A DNA stretch of 64,000 nt, taken from positions 12,638,137 to 12,702,136 of the forward strand of contig NC_135172.1 of NCBI RefSeq assembly GCF_041146795.1, given 5' to 3'. Source of the stretch: Maylandia zebra (Eukaryota; Chordata; Actinopteri; Cichliformes; Cichlidae). The first letter of the stretch is position 1. Each line of letters starts with the position of its first letter. Made by a program: the position numbers and the translations under genes. The notes beneath the pieces are model-generated. The model was given only the letters and a program-made list of their open reading frames with translations. It ran no database searches and was not told where the DNA came from. Of this stretch, positions 33,326 to 44,922 are shown in pieces.

Positions 33326-35753
33326 GCTCATTGTTGATGTTCTTTGTGTTTGTGTTTGTGTGACATAATAGTTTTTACTATAGTAACCAAACGACTGTCT
33401 TCTGCAAGATGACTACTGTTAAATTAGAGTAAATGGAAAATCTTGTCATTTACTTTATAATTTCTTGCTATTTTATTATATTTGTTACATGTCGTAGACA
33501 CGGGGAAGAGGCACATGTGGGGATTCCCAGTGGACAGCAGCACGAGAGACTTCAAGGAAGGCCTCCAAACTGGATGAAGAGGAGATGGAGGTCGCTGTGT
33601 GTCGACATGGATTGTGTCTTTTGTGTCACTTTCACTTCAGGGACGGCAAACTGTGGCGTGTTTCAGGAACGGTTACATGCCCGACAACTACACTTCTGAA
33701 CAGGTCCAACTTTTGATTTGCACTCAGAATGATTACATCAAAGAGTTTAGTTAAAAACACTAAATGAAACCTGCAGACTTGCTTAAAGTGATTCGTATTC
33801 ATGAGAAACTGGAGCGTCATTATCATTGAGTTTATTTCTTTCCCTGCTAAGCAACACCAAGTCTAGCCCTGATTGGCTGATATAAGTGACCACAGACCTG
33901 TCGCTGTGTGAGTTTGAATGGGTGATTAGAGACCAACACATGTTTGTTGCTGCTCCATGTTTTCTGCAACATTGTGTGTAGTTACTGCAGCTGTGTATGC
34001 ATTCTGCTGGCAGGAAACAAGTGAAAGAAAACTGGCGAGCATCCTGGAAGGAAAACTTAATCGGACATAACAAGTTAAAACAGTTTGCAAGCTTCAAGCC
34101 AAACTGCTGAATCTACCGTCCAGGTTCTCCTTGATAGCGTGACTCTGTGTTGTTCTCCTTCATTCTTCTGTCTCTGTCTGTCAAATCTCAGCGTATTATA
34201 AACCAACTGTTGTCACCCTCTGCTGCTCAGTGTGCTGGCTGTTTTCTCGAGAATCTCAACCACAAGAAAGTTTATACGAACGAAGCTAAAAAACCTGTGA
34301 CAGTTTGTGAAACGTCATTAGCAGCAGTGAAATAAGTTAGTTAGTGAAATGATAGAGGCTATTTTATGCTGGAAAAATTCTTCTAGCACAAAGTGGCCCA
34401 ATAAACGGAATTTTTTAATACAGAAATACATCTAATGATAAAAAGCAGAGAATTCATTGTCTGTTTTCCATTGCAGAGCTGGGATGCTCGTCTCCTCATG
34501 GAGCGCTCTCGAGCTGTGAAGTGTCCAGATATCAGCGCTCACCTGGCTGGTACCAAGAAGGTTCAGCAAGTGCTCCCCAGGTACAGGATTGGTGCACATG
34601 TTGTTTCCTTATTACTCACACAGTGGTAACTGCTTCCTTTGTACACAGTTGAATATCTTCTTTTAAAGCGTAATGTTGCTCTAGCTGTGCTCACTGTGAT
34701 CCTGAGCTCCTGTTATGTTTGCTGCAGGGGATCCAGCGGAGGATCACAGTGACCCTCATCCACGAGAAGGGCAGCGAGCTCCATTGGAAAGATGTTCGTG
34801 AGCTGGTTGTAGGTGAGCAGCCTGCCTTTAGGGTCTAGTCGTGCTATACTTCTGTGTAGAAAACAAAACCCCAAAGCACCGAAACAATGTTTTATAGTGT
34901 TTGTGTGCTTTTGATAGAGGAAGACAGGACAGAACATCCTTAAAGGGATTTGACTTTGTGAGATCACCCTGAAAACGCACCACTCGGTTCACTCTGAGAT
35001 ATTTTCAGTCTGGAAAGATGAATCTGTCGGGCTTCAGGCTGCTTCTCACTTTAAGCAGTTCATGCTGTAGCTGATGGACCAAAAATGACATTTGATATTT
35101 TAGACATTCAGCTGCTGACTCTGAAGCCAACAGGCTCTTGAGTGTGGATGATTGTGTTGGTACTGGATGCTGTGATCAAACAGCTGTTCTGATCTGTCTT
35201 CATTCATGCCTGTTGTTATTAAGCCTCCTAAGCTCCAAACCAGTAAAAGCAATCTTTGGAGGCAACACCCTTTTTAGTACTTTGCTGTATTTGTTTGTGA
35301 TTGTGTGACACTGAACCACAGTGCTATGTATATCCTCTGTAACACTCAGACGTTTCCAGATCAGTGTTTCCCCCTCAGCTGTTTCTCACTATAGAGTCTT
35401 TCCTCTGTAACAATGAGGCACCAGCAGAGCATATCTGGCTCCCAGTCTGTGGCTGATAGTGCCCCCTGCTGTTAATAACAGGAACAGTGTAACCTTGTAT
35501 GGAGCTCATAGTGATGGTCTGAAGATTGCTGCTGCAAGGCAGTAATTTGTATCCATGTGTGCTGTCTATTCTGAGCATATGCAGTTATGTGAGCTCTCAG
35601 GTTTTATGTATCAGGACATAATTAAAAACAATCAGGTCCTTAGTAGGTCTTAATATGAGGTAAATATAAAACATGAAGTGTTTGTGAGGTTCATCTGCAG
35701 CACCTTTGTCTCTGTGAAATGTTTGCTAATTTAACATTTTCCCTCCTAAACAG

Positions 35754-37168
35754 GAAGGAGTTTGTGGAGGCCTATGTGAATCATGCCTTCAACACATCAG
35801 TGGAGAGTCTGTTCCAGGAGTTCAAGCGAGGCTTCTTCCTGGTGTGTGAGCAGGATTTGGTGAGGCTGTTTCGACCAGAGGAGCTGCAGGGAGTGCTGGT
35901 CGGCCAGGACGTGCATGACTGGGAAAAGTTCAAACAGGTACAGTCAGCCAAACAGACACAGGCTGTAGTTTCACAGCTGTCCTGTAGCACAATAACTGTG
36001 TACTGCATACTGTCAAAAGCATTCAGTCGGCTGCTTTAACACAAATATGAACTTGAGTCACATCTCAGTCTTAATCCAGACTTTTGTATGATAGTATAAT
36101 ATAATAGTCAGCCCACCCTTCGCAGCTATAACTGCTTCCACTCTTCTGGGAAAGCTTTCCACAAGGTTTAGGTGTGTTTATGGGAATTTTTTGACTATTC
36201 TTCCAGAGGTGCATTTATGGTGTCAGACACTGACGTTGGAGGAGAAGGCCAGGCTCACAGTTGCTGCTCTAATTCATCCCAAAGATGTTCTATCAGGTTG
36301 AGGTCAGGACTCTGTGCAGGCTAGTCCAGTTCTTCTACACCAAACTCACTCATCCATGTCTTTATGGACCTTGTATTGTGCACTGGTGCCCAGCCATGTG
36401 CACACATGCCCACACTTTACACTTGGCACAGTGCAGTCAGACAAGTACTTCTGGCAACCACCAAACCCTGACACATCCATCGGATTGCCAGTCAGAGAAG
36501 TGTGATTCGTCACTCCAGTAAACACATCTCCACTGCTTTAGAGTCCAGTGTTGAGATGCTTAAATCACTCCATCTGACGCTTTGCATTGTGTTTGTCAGT
36601 GTAAGGCTGGGATGCAGCTGCTCAGCCATGGAAACCAATGAAGTTTGGACATCTGTAACAACAGCAGACTGCAGATATTGGTGACTTAAGTGCACTATGA
36701 GCCTTAGCATCAGCTGACTAGCTGTCATTTCCAATTACTTCCACTTTGTTATAATATCACTAACAGCTGACTATGGAATATTTAATAGCGAGGAAATTTC
36801 ATGACTGGACTTGTTGCACTGGTGCATCCTATCACATTACCATGCTGGAATTCATTCAGTTCCTGAGAGCGACTCGTCCTTTCACACATGTTTGTAGAAG
36901 TAGTCTGCATGCCTAGGTGCTTGATCTAATACACCTGTGTCCATGGAAGTGATTGGAACACATTAATTGAATGATTTGGATGTGTTAGGGAATACTTTTG
37001 GCAACATAGTGTATGCCTGACCTTACAAACTCTATGATTATAACAGTCATTTTCACTGTTTTCAGAACACAAGTTATGGTTGGAGATATCATGACCGCCA
37101 CCCCACCATACAGATGTTTTGGGAGGTATTTGATGAACTAACTGAAGAGCAGAGGAAAGATTTCCTTC
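35754..37168 (+). pseudogene. HERC-family HECT exons (right copy)
   Basis: Exons 35,754-35,937 and 37,066-37,168, identical in translation to the left copy, again followed directly by LRR-gene exons (from 37,311) in place of the catalytic HECT exon. Confidence 0.8.
36003..37011 (-). mobile_element. Tc1-like transposon relic (right arm)
   Basis: Mirror copy of 15,889-16,891, with the same large internal loss but without the left arm's extra 6-nt gap. Confidence 0.85.
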
Positions 37169-37310
37169 GTAAGTACTTGCTGAAGCCTCCATTATGATAT
37201 GTTACTGAAATCACACTGTATCATATAAAACATTAGATTTTTCTGCGCTTTACCAAGATACATTAGAGAGCAGCATTGTTCTGATTAATATACTGTAAAG
37301 CTGCTTCTAG

Positions 37311-38663
37311 CTGGTGGACTGAGCCGCCTCACCTTTCACCTGGCTCACGTCACACACCTGGAGAGACTCGACCTCCACCTGTGTTGCCTCACGCGAGATG
37401 ATCTAGAGGCTCTGAGTCAGTTGCTACCAATCTCACACGCCGGACACTAATCGCATGCTCGCTGCAGCAGTCATGTGACTCGTTGTTTTTCAGTCCAGGT
37501 GCTGCCCTCTCTCACTGCACTGACCGAGCTTGATGTGTCATCCAATAAGGAAGTGGGAGGTGTGGTCCACCTGCTGGTCTCCGCCCTCCCTGCGACACAA
37601 ATGAGGCGGCTGCCATTCAACAGCTGCTACATGAGCAACGAGTCCTTCACTGCTCTGGGTAACACACACACACACACACTTGTTTATTTATAGAAGTTTT
37701 CCTTCAAGTCATTCTCCCCGAATACCTCTTCCACCCTCTAGCCTGAAATGGTGAAAACTTTGTGTTTATGCATCAGCCCTGGCGGTGTCCTATCTGCGCA
37801 CGGTGGATATTTCCTGGTGTAAAGTGGTTGGCGGTCACTTGGCGCTCCTGCTGGATGCTCTGCAGCCATCAGTCGTCAGCGAGCTCCGTCTTTGCAGCTG
37901 CGAGCTCACCACTGATGACATGCAACATCTGGGTAACTAACACACAATGACATTATACTTTTTCTTTTTTGGTCTGTAGTGGATCATTAGGCTGCATAAA
38001 TGTATATTAAGACAAGTAAAGCCTGAAGGAAATTGATATTTCTTTCATTTATTTCATGCTGCCAGCATCTGTAGCTGTCGTATAAAACAAAACAATGAAA
38101 CTATTCGGTGTTATTTTTGTCTCCATCAGAAACATTGTGAACAAAACAGTAAAGTGAACAGGCATAAAGTGATCAGTTATCAATGGGTCCTCTTCCTCTG
38201 TGCAGCTGCCGTGTGCAGACGGGGCTGTCTCTCCTCACTCCGTGCACTGGATCTGTCCTACAACAGCTTGGTGGGAGACAACGGTTGGTGCAGTCTGTTT
38301 GCAGCAGGAGGTCTGGGCTCTCTGGAAGACGTGGATGTCAGTTTGCGACCTTCAACCTCTGCTCCGTGCTCAGCCTGGCTGCCCGCTCTGCTCCGAGCTC
38401 TGCCTCAAATGCCGGCGCTGGCTCGACTGGCCATGCAGAGGTGGACAGCTGACTGTCAGGAGAGAGAGCAGCTGAGGTACTGTCTGAAAAAGAGGAGCGT
38501 CCTGCTGGAAAGGGATCCAGATTTACAAGACACATCATCAACATGTAAAGGGAACAGTCAGGAGAGCCTAGAAGAGAGTCAGCCTGAGGAGATTGGAGCG
38601 GACCGCACTGGAATTTACTGTCAAAGAGCGACCCACTTTGTTGCTTTATTATTATTTTTTTAA
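37311..38663 (+). CDS. Leucine-rich-repeat protein, last four exons (right copy)
   Basis: Exons 37,311-37,415, 37,494-37,658, 37,777-37,932 and 38,206-38,663, all open, with the same phases and the same stop as the left copy. Purely a duplicate; the shorter AC run follows the second exon. Confidence 0.7.
37663..37680 (+). repeat. AC microsatellite, short allele
   Basis: About nine AC units against about 18 in the left arm. Confidence 0.95.
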
Positions 38664-38810
38664 GTCTCTGTTACCACAAGAAGGTCAGTGTTGACGTCAG
38701 CTGCATCACGTCTGATGTAAACTGTGTCACACGTGATGGTTTCAGGGAATACTGGGAACTTACAGAGTTAAGCACAGCTGGTGTGGGTTATCATATTTGT
38801 CGTCTCTCAC

Positions 38811-39107
38811 CTTGGCTGCAGGGTCTGGGTCTTTCCAATGCAGCAGTCCTAACACTTGAGACACACATGCCGAGAAGTGGGGATACCTGGAAATGGACAA
38901 AGGCTTTCAGCAGAGTTTTAAAGCAGCTATTCAGGAAAAGAGCTGTGAATTATCTGCATACCTTGTTAGGTAATCAGCTATTTTGGGGTTCTTTAACAAA
39001 TCAACCAAAAGGTCGACTGAGTATTTTCTCGTCAGAGTACCTTCACCGTTCACGATGATGTTGAGCACAAGCTGGAGCGTTTGATGGATGTTCTTTGCAT
39101 CAAAGAG
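38811..39107 (-). pseudogene. cip2a: cip2a fragment, two exons (right copy)
   Basis: Exons 39,107-38,962 and 38,886-38,811 mirror the left-arm pair with the same open frames ([20 protein letters not shown]). Confidence 0.85.
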
Positions 39108-39430
39108 CTACGAGGAAATCCCAGAGAGTAGAGACAGGATATTATGTGAATCAGCATGAATGTTGTTTGTTGTTCAACAGATAAAAACAAGAAGAGAAAA
39201 TAGAAACAAAGTAAAAAAGGAACAATTGTTTCTGCCGTTAAGAAAAAAAAATTGAGTCATGGCAGAGACCTGCAGAAGTCTTGAGTCTCATTTGATGACA
39301 TTTTGTCAGATTGCCTTGTAATTTAAAAAAAACAAAACTGTTTTTTGAGCAAAAGTTCTCCAGGTTTTTTTGGAGTTCTTTCAAAGTTTTCTTATTTTTG
39401 GACGTTAGCTGCTTTTTCACTCTTTTTCAG

Positions 39431-39841
39431 TCCAGTCTGTGCATCTGAACATTTACAGAAAGATTTCTTTGTTTCGTCTTTAGACACTTTGTTAAACGCA
39501 GATCCCAGCAGAGTTCGCCTACCTTCTCTCCAACCTTCTCAGGTTTTGTGGATATTATACATGGTTATGCTGAGGATATGTCGGCTACTTTCCACTGGAA
39601 ATGCCTTTTGGTTAAACTGTCAGCGAGGAATTTGCACTGTTACATTTTTATATAACTTTAATGCAAAAAAAACAGCTGCTTGTTTAAGTGAAAATACACT
39701 GATGGGGTTTTTTTCTATTCATGAACAGGAGTGTGATCAGTTTAATAAAAGAAAAAATAACCATAACCAAGATATGAGGGGAAATCTTGGACAAATACAA
39801 GCAGACTGGAGCAGCCAGCGTTCAAAACACCGACGTTCAAG
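39431..39841 (+). CDS. Two exons of an unrecognised gene (right copy)
   Basis: Mirror copy of 13,041-13,451 with the same two splice-bordered exons (EHLQKDFFVSSLDTLL... and ECDQFNKRKNNHNQD...). Confidence 0.45.
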
Positions 39842-39986
39842 GTAACAGAAGGTTCCCGAGCCACATCCACCCAGCTGGTTTCTGTGTTTCTTGTGTATTT
39901 GTGTACACTGTGACTTCATGGCTGTCTTGGGCTCCAGCTCTTGTTTTGGTGTCTCATTAATTTGATTTAATGTCCTGCTTAGTGAT

Positions 39987-40462
39987 AACATCACTCTTGG
40001 CCTCCCTGCACTGGCTTCCAATTGAATTTAGGATTCATTTTCAAGTTCTTTTATTGGTTTTTAAATCTTTAAATGGTCTGGCACCTGCTGAAGCCCTATG
40101 TCCCCACTCGTTCGCTCCGGTCAGCTGAGCAGCTGTTGCTCTCAGTCCCCAAATCACGGCTGAAACTGAGAGGAGACCGAGCGTTCTCTATCGTGGCTCC
40201 TAAGCTTTGGAATAATCTTCCTCTTCACATTAGGCAATCGACATCAGTGCTGGTTTTTAAATCCAGATTGAAAAAGCATTTTTATTCACTGGCTTTTGAC
40301 TCAGTGGTTGACTGACTTGTATTTTATTGTTTTTCGCTATGTTTATTATTGTATCGTATTTATTATTCTTATGGTATCTATTATGTTTCTATTGTTCAGC
40401 AGTTTGGTCAGCCTTGTGTGTTTTTAAAGTGCTATATAAATAAACAATGATGATGATGATGA
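39987..40462 (+). mobile_element. L2/CR1-type LINE 3' end (right copy)
   Basis: Mirror copy of 12,420-12,895. Confidence 0.75.
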
Positions 40463-42756
40463 ACATAGTAACGTGTGTTGGGTTGCTCTGTCTTCAGACT
40501 CACTGTCAGACTGATTAGACAGTGAGTCTGAAGGTGAGAGTCCTCACTGCCCACGCCTGTCTTTGGGTCTGACCAACACCGTTTCCTGTGTGTCATTCCC
40601 CCCTCGCCTTCCCCCCATCCGTCCTGTCTGCACTGACCTCTCCAATAAAGACAAAAGGCCTCATTTTCTGAAACTCTTCCTATCCCATCACCTTGCGAAG
40701 AATCACTTCACCATGTTGATTAATAAGGACGGTGGGAATGGTTTGAAGTCTCGTCACAGAAAATGTGCCAAAGGCAAAGAATCTGAGCTTGAAATAAAAT
40801 GAAATGAAAGATCAGCCCCACACAGGGGTTAAATTCAGATGGAAACTCTTATCACACAAAGAGAACAAGCGAATAAATATATCTGAGTGTGGCCCCTCGA
40901 CTGTCACAGTGTAGCTGACATTTGATCTTATCATGTGTTAAAGCTATTTTAATTACTGAAGAGAACCAGTGTCAAACTCAGCCCAAGTATGGTTGTACGT
41001 TAATCCTTAAAGCAACAACGTTTTTAAAGTTGCAGCGTCATTTTTTTACACCACACCTAAAATCCCACTAATCGTCCGGGCTCTTCACCCTCTGACCACA
41101 CGCTGGGGTATCTAACACCACATGACCCAAATGGAAACTATGTCAGCTGAAAGAAACCCATCGAAATGTGCAACACTTAAAACTTTGCCTGATTGGAGCA
41201 TGGCTTCAAATACAGCCCTGAAAACAGACAGGCGGTCGTTGGCATTTCGTTACAAAGTTTCCTTGTTCAAAACTTCTGCTTCATTATAACAACCGAGTGA
41301 CTGGGATCTACGAGCTGAGCTTGTGTAAGATGTCTGACACTGGAAGCTCAGGTGAGCGGCCATGAAACATGTTTAAAGAACGGCAGCTGTTTTATCATAA
41401 TTCTGTGGAGAGCTTCATCCTAATGAGGGCTCATGTCCTGAGCAGGGATGCAGAGGAGGAGGAGGAAGGTGCTGGACACATCAGTGGCTTATGTGCGTGG
41501 AGAGGAGAACCTGGCCGGCTGGAGGCCCAGAGGAGATAGCCTCATCCTAGAGCACCAGTGGGAGCTGGAGAAGATGGAGCAGCTGCAGGAGGTGGGGCCT
41601 TAAAAGATTCATAAAGAAATAAATCTGTTTAATATCATTGAGGGAAAAATGACTTTTCAGCTCAAAGACCAAAGTGCTATTCTAAAAAGTTTTTTCTTAG
41701 AGTACAGACTTTACATGACTAACCTCCCCTCTTCTCCCCACCTCACATTCGCCCCCATCTTTCGTCCAGGTGGAAAAGACCCGTCACCTTCTGGGAGAGG
41801 CGGCTCCCGTGGGAACAGCTCCCACCACCAAGTCCCTGAGTGAGTCTCTGTCCCCCAGCGTGAGCTCCGGCACTCTGTCCACATCCACCTCCGTCTCCTC
41901 GCAGATCTCCAGCACCACCTTTGAAAGCGTGAGAAGGAGCTGGCCACCAAGGTGAGAAAAACGTGGGCTTAGTGGGCGTTCTTGTTGCTGTCTTCTTCCT
42001 TCTCTGCTCGGAGCTGATCGGTCTTGTTCCTGTTGTGTTGTAGTGCCTGCGCCTTCTGACACACACCTTCAATACTGAATACAAGCAGCTGGTGAACAGC
42101 ATCAGTGACTGCAAGGTGAGAAATAATACAAAGAAATAAAAAAATAGCCTTTCTGTGTCACATCAGGGAGTTCCTATATTGACGTCTACCTCATCCTGCT
42201 GTTGTTTCACTTCAGCTTTCTCTCATCTCACCGATCGGACGTGATCCATCCGTGACGAGCTTCAGCAGTGCCACCCTCACCCCTTCCTCTACCTGCCCCT
42301 CTCTCTCGGACTCGCGCTGTGGCTCCATGGGCCAGAAGTAAACATATTTTTAGGAACATTGACCTCGATCTGCAAATGGTTATTGACAGGTTATCTATTT
42401 GATTCTAACTTGGTGTGATTTGTGTTAAAGGACCCCTGAGAACAGCTCACGTGCCTCCAGTCCCTCCTGCTCAGACTGTGAAAACTTCCCGATGGTTCCC
42501 ACTCTGGAGACCTCCTACCTTGCGCGGGCTGCAAAGAACGAGTTCCTGAACTTGGTGCCTGATATTGAAGAAATGCGACCAGGGTGAGTAATGCCATATT
42601 AACCCAAATACTGTCACTATGACATGTGTCTCACAGACCAAATGTAAGTCGACACTCATGTTCTCTAGTTCAAGCAGAAATGATGTGGATCGATTCAAAT
42701 TCCTGAGCCTGGATGATTTCAGCTGGAAACAAACCAACTCTGCTTCTTCCTCAGAT

Positions 42757-43130
42757 AATTCAATTCAATTCAATTTTATTTATATAGCGCCAAATCACAA
42801 CAAAAGTCACCTCAAGGCGCTTCATAGATACAGAGAAAAACCCAACAATCATATGACCCCTTATGAGCAAGCACTTTGGCGACAGTGGGAAGTAAAAACT
42901 CCCTTTTAACAGGAAGAAACCTCCAGCAGAACCAGGCTCAGGGAGGGGCGGGGCCATCTTCTGCGACCAGTTGGGGTGAGAGAAGGAAAACAGGAGAAAG
43001 ACATGCTGTGGAAGAGAGACAGAGGTTAATAACAGATATGATTCAATGCAGAGAGGTCTATTAATGCATAGTGAGTGAGAAAGGTGACTGGAAAGGAAAA
43101 ACTCAATGCATCATGGGAATCCCCGGCAAC
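42757..43130 (-). repeat. Dispersed fish repeat with AATTC-type tail
   Basis: TTCAATTCAATTCAATTTTA then TTATATAGCGCCAAATCACA and the 'ccttttaacaggaagaaacctcc' motif: a very common fish repeat. Its start coincides with the outer border of the right arm (42,755/42,756). Confidence 0.75.
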
Positions 43131-44503
43131 TATGCAAGTTGTAAACAGTTGTAGGATTAAAGATTATTGAATGTACAGAATGATTATTTACACAGAGCTA
43201 TACAGTAGTGCAGTTAAGATAAGTGAGGGTGTAGATAGTTTCTACAGAGGCTATATAAAGTGCTAGTGGTTGTGAGTGGTGGTTCACTCCATGTTATTAT
43301 TGTGTGTTTGAGGGTACAGTTGTCCATTGTGGGGGTGTGTATGTTCAGTGCATGAGTTTAACGTGGGTCAGATGTCAGGAGGCAGAGTTCAGGAGTCTGA
43401 CAGCTGTGGGGAAGTAGCTGTTCCGGTACCTGGTGGTCTTAGTCCGGAGGCTCCTGTGGCGCCTCCCAGAGGGCAGGAGGGTGAAGAGTCCATGTGATGG
43501 GTGACTGGGGTCTTTGATGATTTTCCCAGCCCTTTTCAGACACCGCTTCCTGTAGATGTCCTTTATGGCAGGAAGTGGTGCTCCGGCGATGCGCTGGGCA
43601 GTTTTCACGACCCTCTGCAACGCCTTCCGGTCCGAGGCAGAGCAGTTCCCGTACCAGACTGTTATACAGTTGGTCAGGATGCTCTCGATGGTGCAGCGAT
43701 AGAAGTTCACCAGGATGTCTGAGGACAGGTGGTTCTTCCTCAGAGTCCTCAAGAAGAAGAGGCGCTGGTGAGCCTTCTTGACCAGCTTGGAGCAGTTGGT
43801 CGTCCAGGTGAGAGCCTCGGAGATGTGGACTCCCAGGAACTTGAAGCTGCTCACACGCTCCACAGCCGTCCCCTTAATGTGGATGGGTGGATGTGGGTCA
43901 GCATTCCTCCTGTAGTCCACGATGAGCTCCTTGGTCTTCTCGGTGTTAAGCAGCAGGTTGTTTGTGTCGCACCACTCAGCCAGACGATCCACCTCCTCCC
44001 TGTAGGCGGCCTCATCGTTGTCACTGATGAGGCCAATCACCGTGGTGTCATCTGCAAACTTAATGATGGTGTTGGAACCATCAGCAGGTCTGCAGTCGTG
44101 GGTGAAGAGGGAGTAGAGGAAAGGGCTCATCACACAGCCTTGTGGTACACCGGTGTTCATTGTGATGGTAGATGAGCAGCGGTTATCCAGCCGGACATGT
44201 TGGGGGCGGTTGGTCAGGAAGTCCAGTAACCATTTGCAGATGAGGGAACTGATGCCCAGGTCTGTCAGTTTCCTGATGAGTTGTGAGGGGTGGATTGTAT
44301 TGAATGCTGAACTGAAGTCTATAAACAGCATTCTGGCGTAGGTGTTGTTGTTGTCCAGGTGTGAGAGGACAGAGTGCAGTGCGATGGAGACTGCATCCTC
44401 TGTGCTCCTGTTCTGGCGGTATGCAAATTGGTGGGGGTCCAGGGTGGGGGGGAGACAGGATTTGAAGTGTGCTAGGACCAGCTGCTCTAAGCACTTAGCT
44501 ATT
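43131..44503 (-). mobile_element. Rex1-like LINE (CR1/L2 group), RT C-terminal half
   Basis: About 318 open codons: [40 protein letters not shown], catalytic [60 protein letters not shown] and [16 protein letters not shown]. This motif set is typical of Rex1/Babar-like elements; L2 is the alternative label. 5'-truncated near 44,503; the 3' UTR occupies 43,131-43,374. RT frame intact, so a relatively recent insertion. Confidence 0.8.
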
Positions 44504-44922
44504 TACAGTTCATAACAAGAGACAAGGCACCATTTCTCTCCTTTGTGTTCCAGTCATCACAGCAGATTAAACTTTTAAAATATTTGCAAATAGTATAAAG
44601 AAATATATAAAGAAGTAAAACAATAATTTATTAATACTTAGAAATACTAAAACTTACATTTGTCAGCAAAAACTGCTGCCATCTGAACCGAAACGTTACA
44701 AACCAGCTTACCCACAATCTGTGTATTTTTCTATGCTGGCTACTTAAATTGGCATCCAACAAGCTATTTGCTTTAATCTTTTATTAGACAAAGGCTGACT
44801 GGTTAGTTCAAGCTTCAACTGCATCCAAAGGACTGAAAATGTTTTAACACAGTGACTGAACTTGATTGAAGTCTCCGTAGTTTGTTGAATCTGTTTCGAG
44901 TGACTTATTTTCACAATTCCAG
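44504..44922. other. Stretch without recognised exon upstream of the serpin
   Basis: Between the LINE and the first serpin exon seen. I looked for serpin helix A-D exons here and found none. Confidence 0.4.

Larger units (their letters stand above)
34477..42583 (+). pseudogene. kif1b: kif1b-like C-terminal exons without PH domain (right copy)
   Basis: Exons on the plus strand: 34,477-34,580, 34,728-34,812, about 41,255-41,351, 41,446-41,591, 41,770-41,951, 42,044-42,115, 42,216-42,337 and 42,431-42,583. The 122-nt exon (42,216) is in frame through CPSLSDSRCGSMGQK, unlike the left copy, so the left lost 2 nt after the duplication. The 182-nt exon has the same missing segment and phase error as the left, so that lesion is older. 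The arm ends 172 bp after the last exon, inside the intron, so no PH domain can be made. Clearly a non-functional fragment as a kinesin. Confidence 0.85.
30408..42755 (-). repeat. Right arm of giant inverted repeat
   Basis: Reverse-complement copy of 10,131-22,486. Its inner edge cuts off the L2 LINE after about 60 bp (the shared GGACCC ends at 30,408) and butts against the truncated Tigger-like element with a 2-3 bp shared AGG. Its outer edge, CTTCCTCAGA at 42,746-42,755, cuts the kif1 gene between two exons and butts against an unrelated AATTC-repeat LINE tail. Both edges therefore look like insertion points, which marks this as the derived copy. Confidence 0.95.

Noticed and set aside
10131-42755. 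Inverted repeat as an assembly artefact
   Set aside because: Arms differ by substitutions, private gaps and microsatellite length, have different flanks, and enclose a distinct third HERC copy. Not fully excluded without reads.
43501-44341. Plus-strand frames of 60-148 codons opposite the Rex1-like LINE
   Set aside because: Shadows of the reverse-transcriptase frame.
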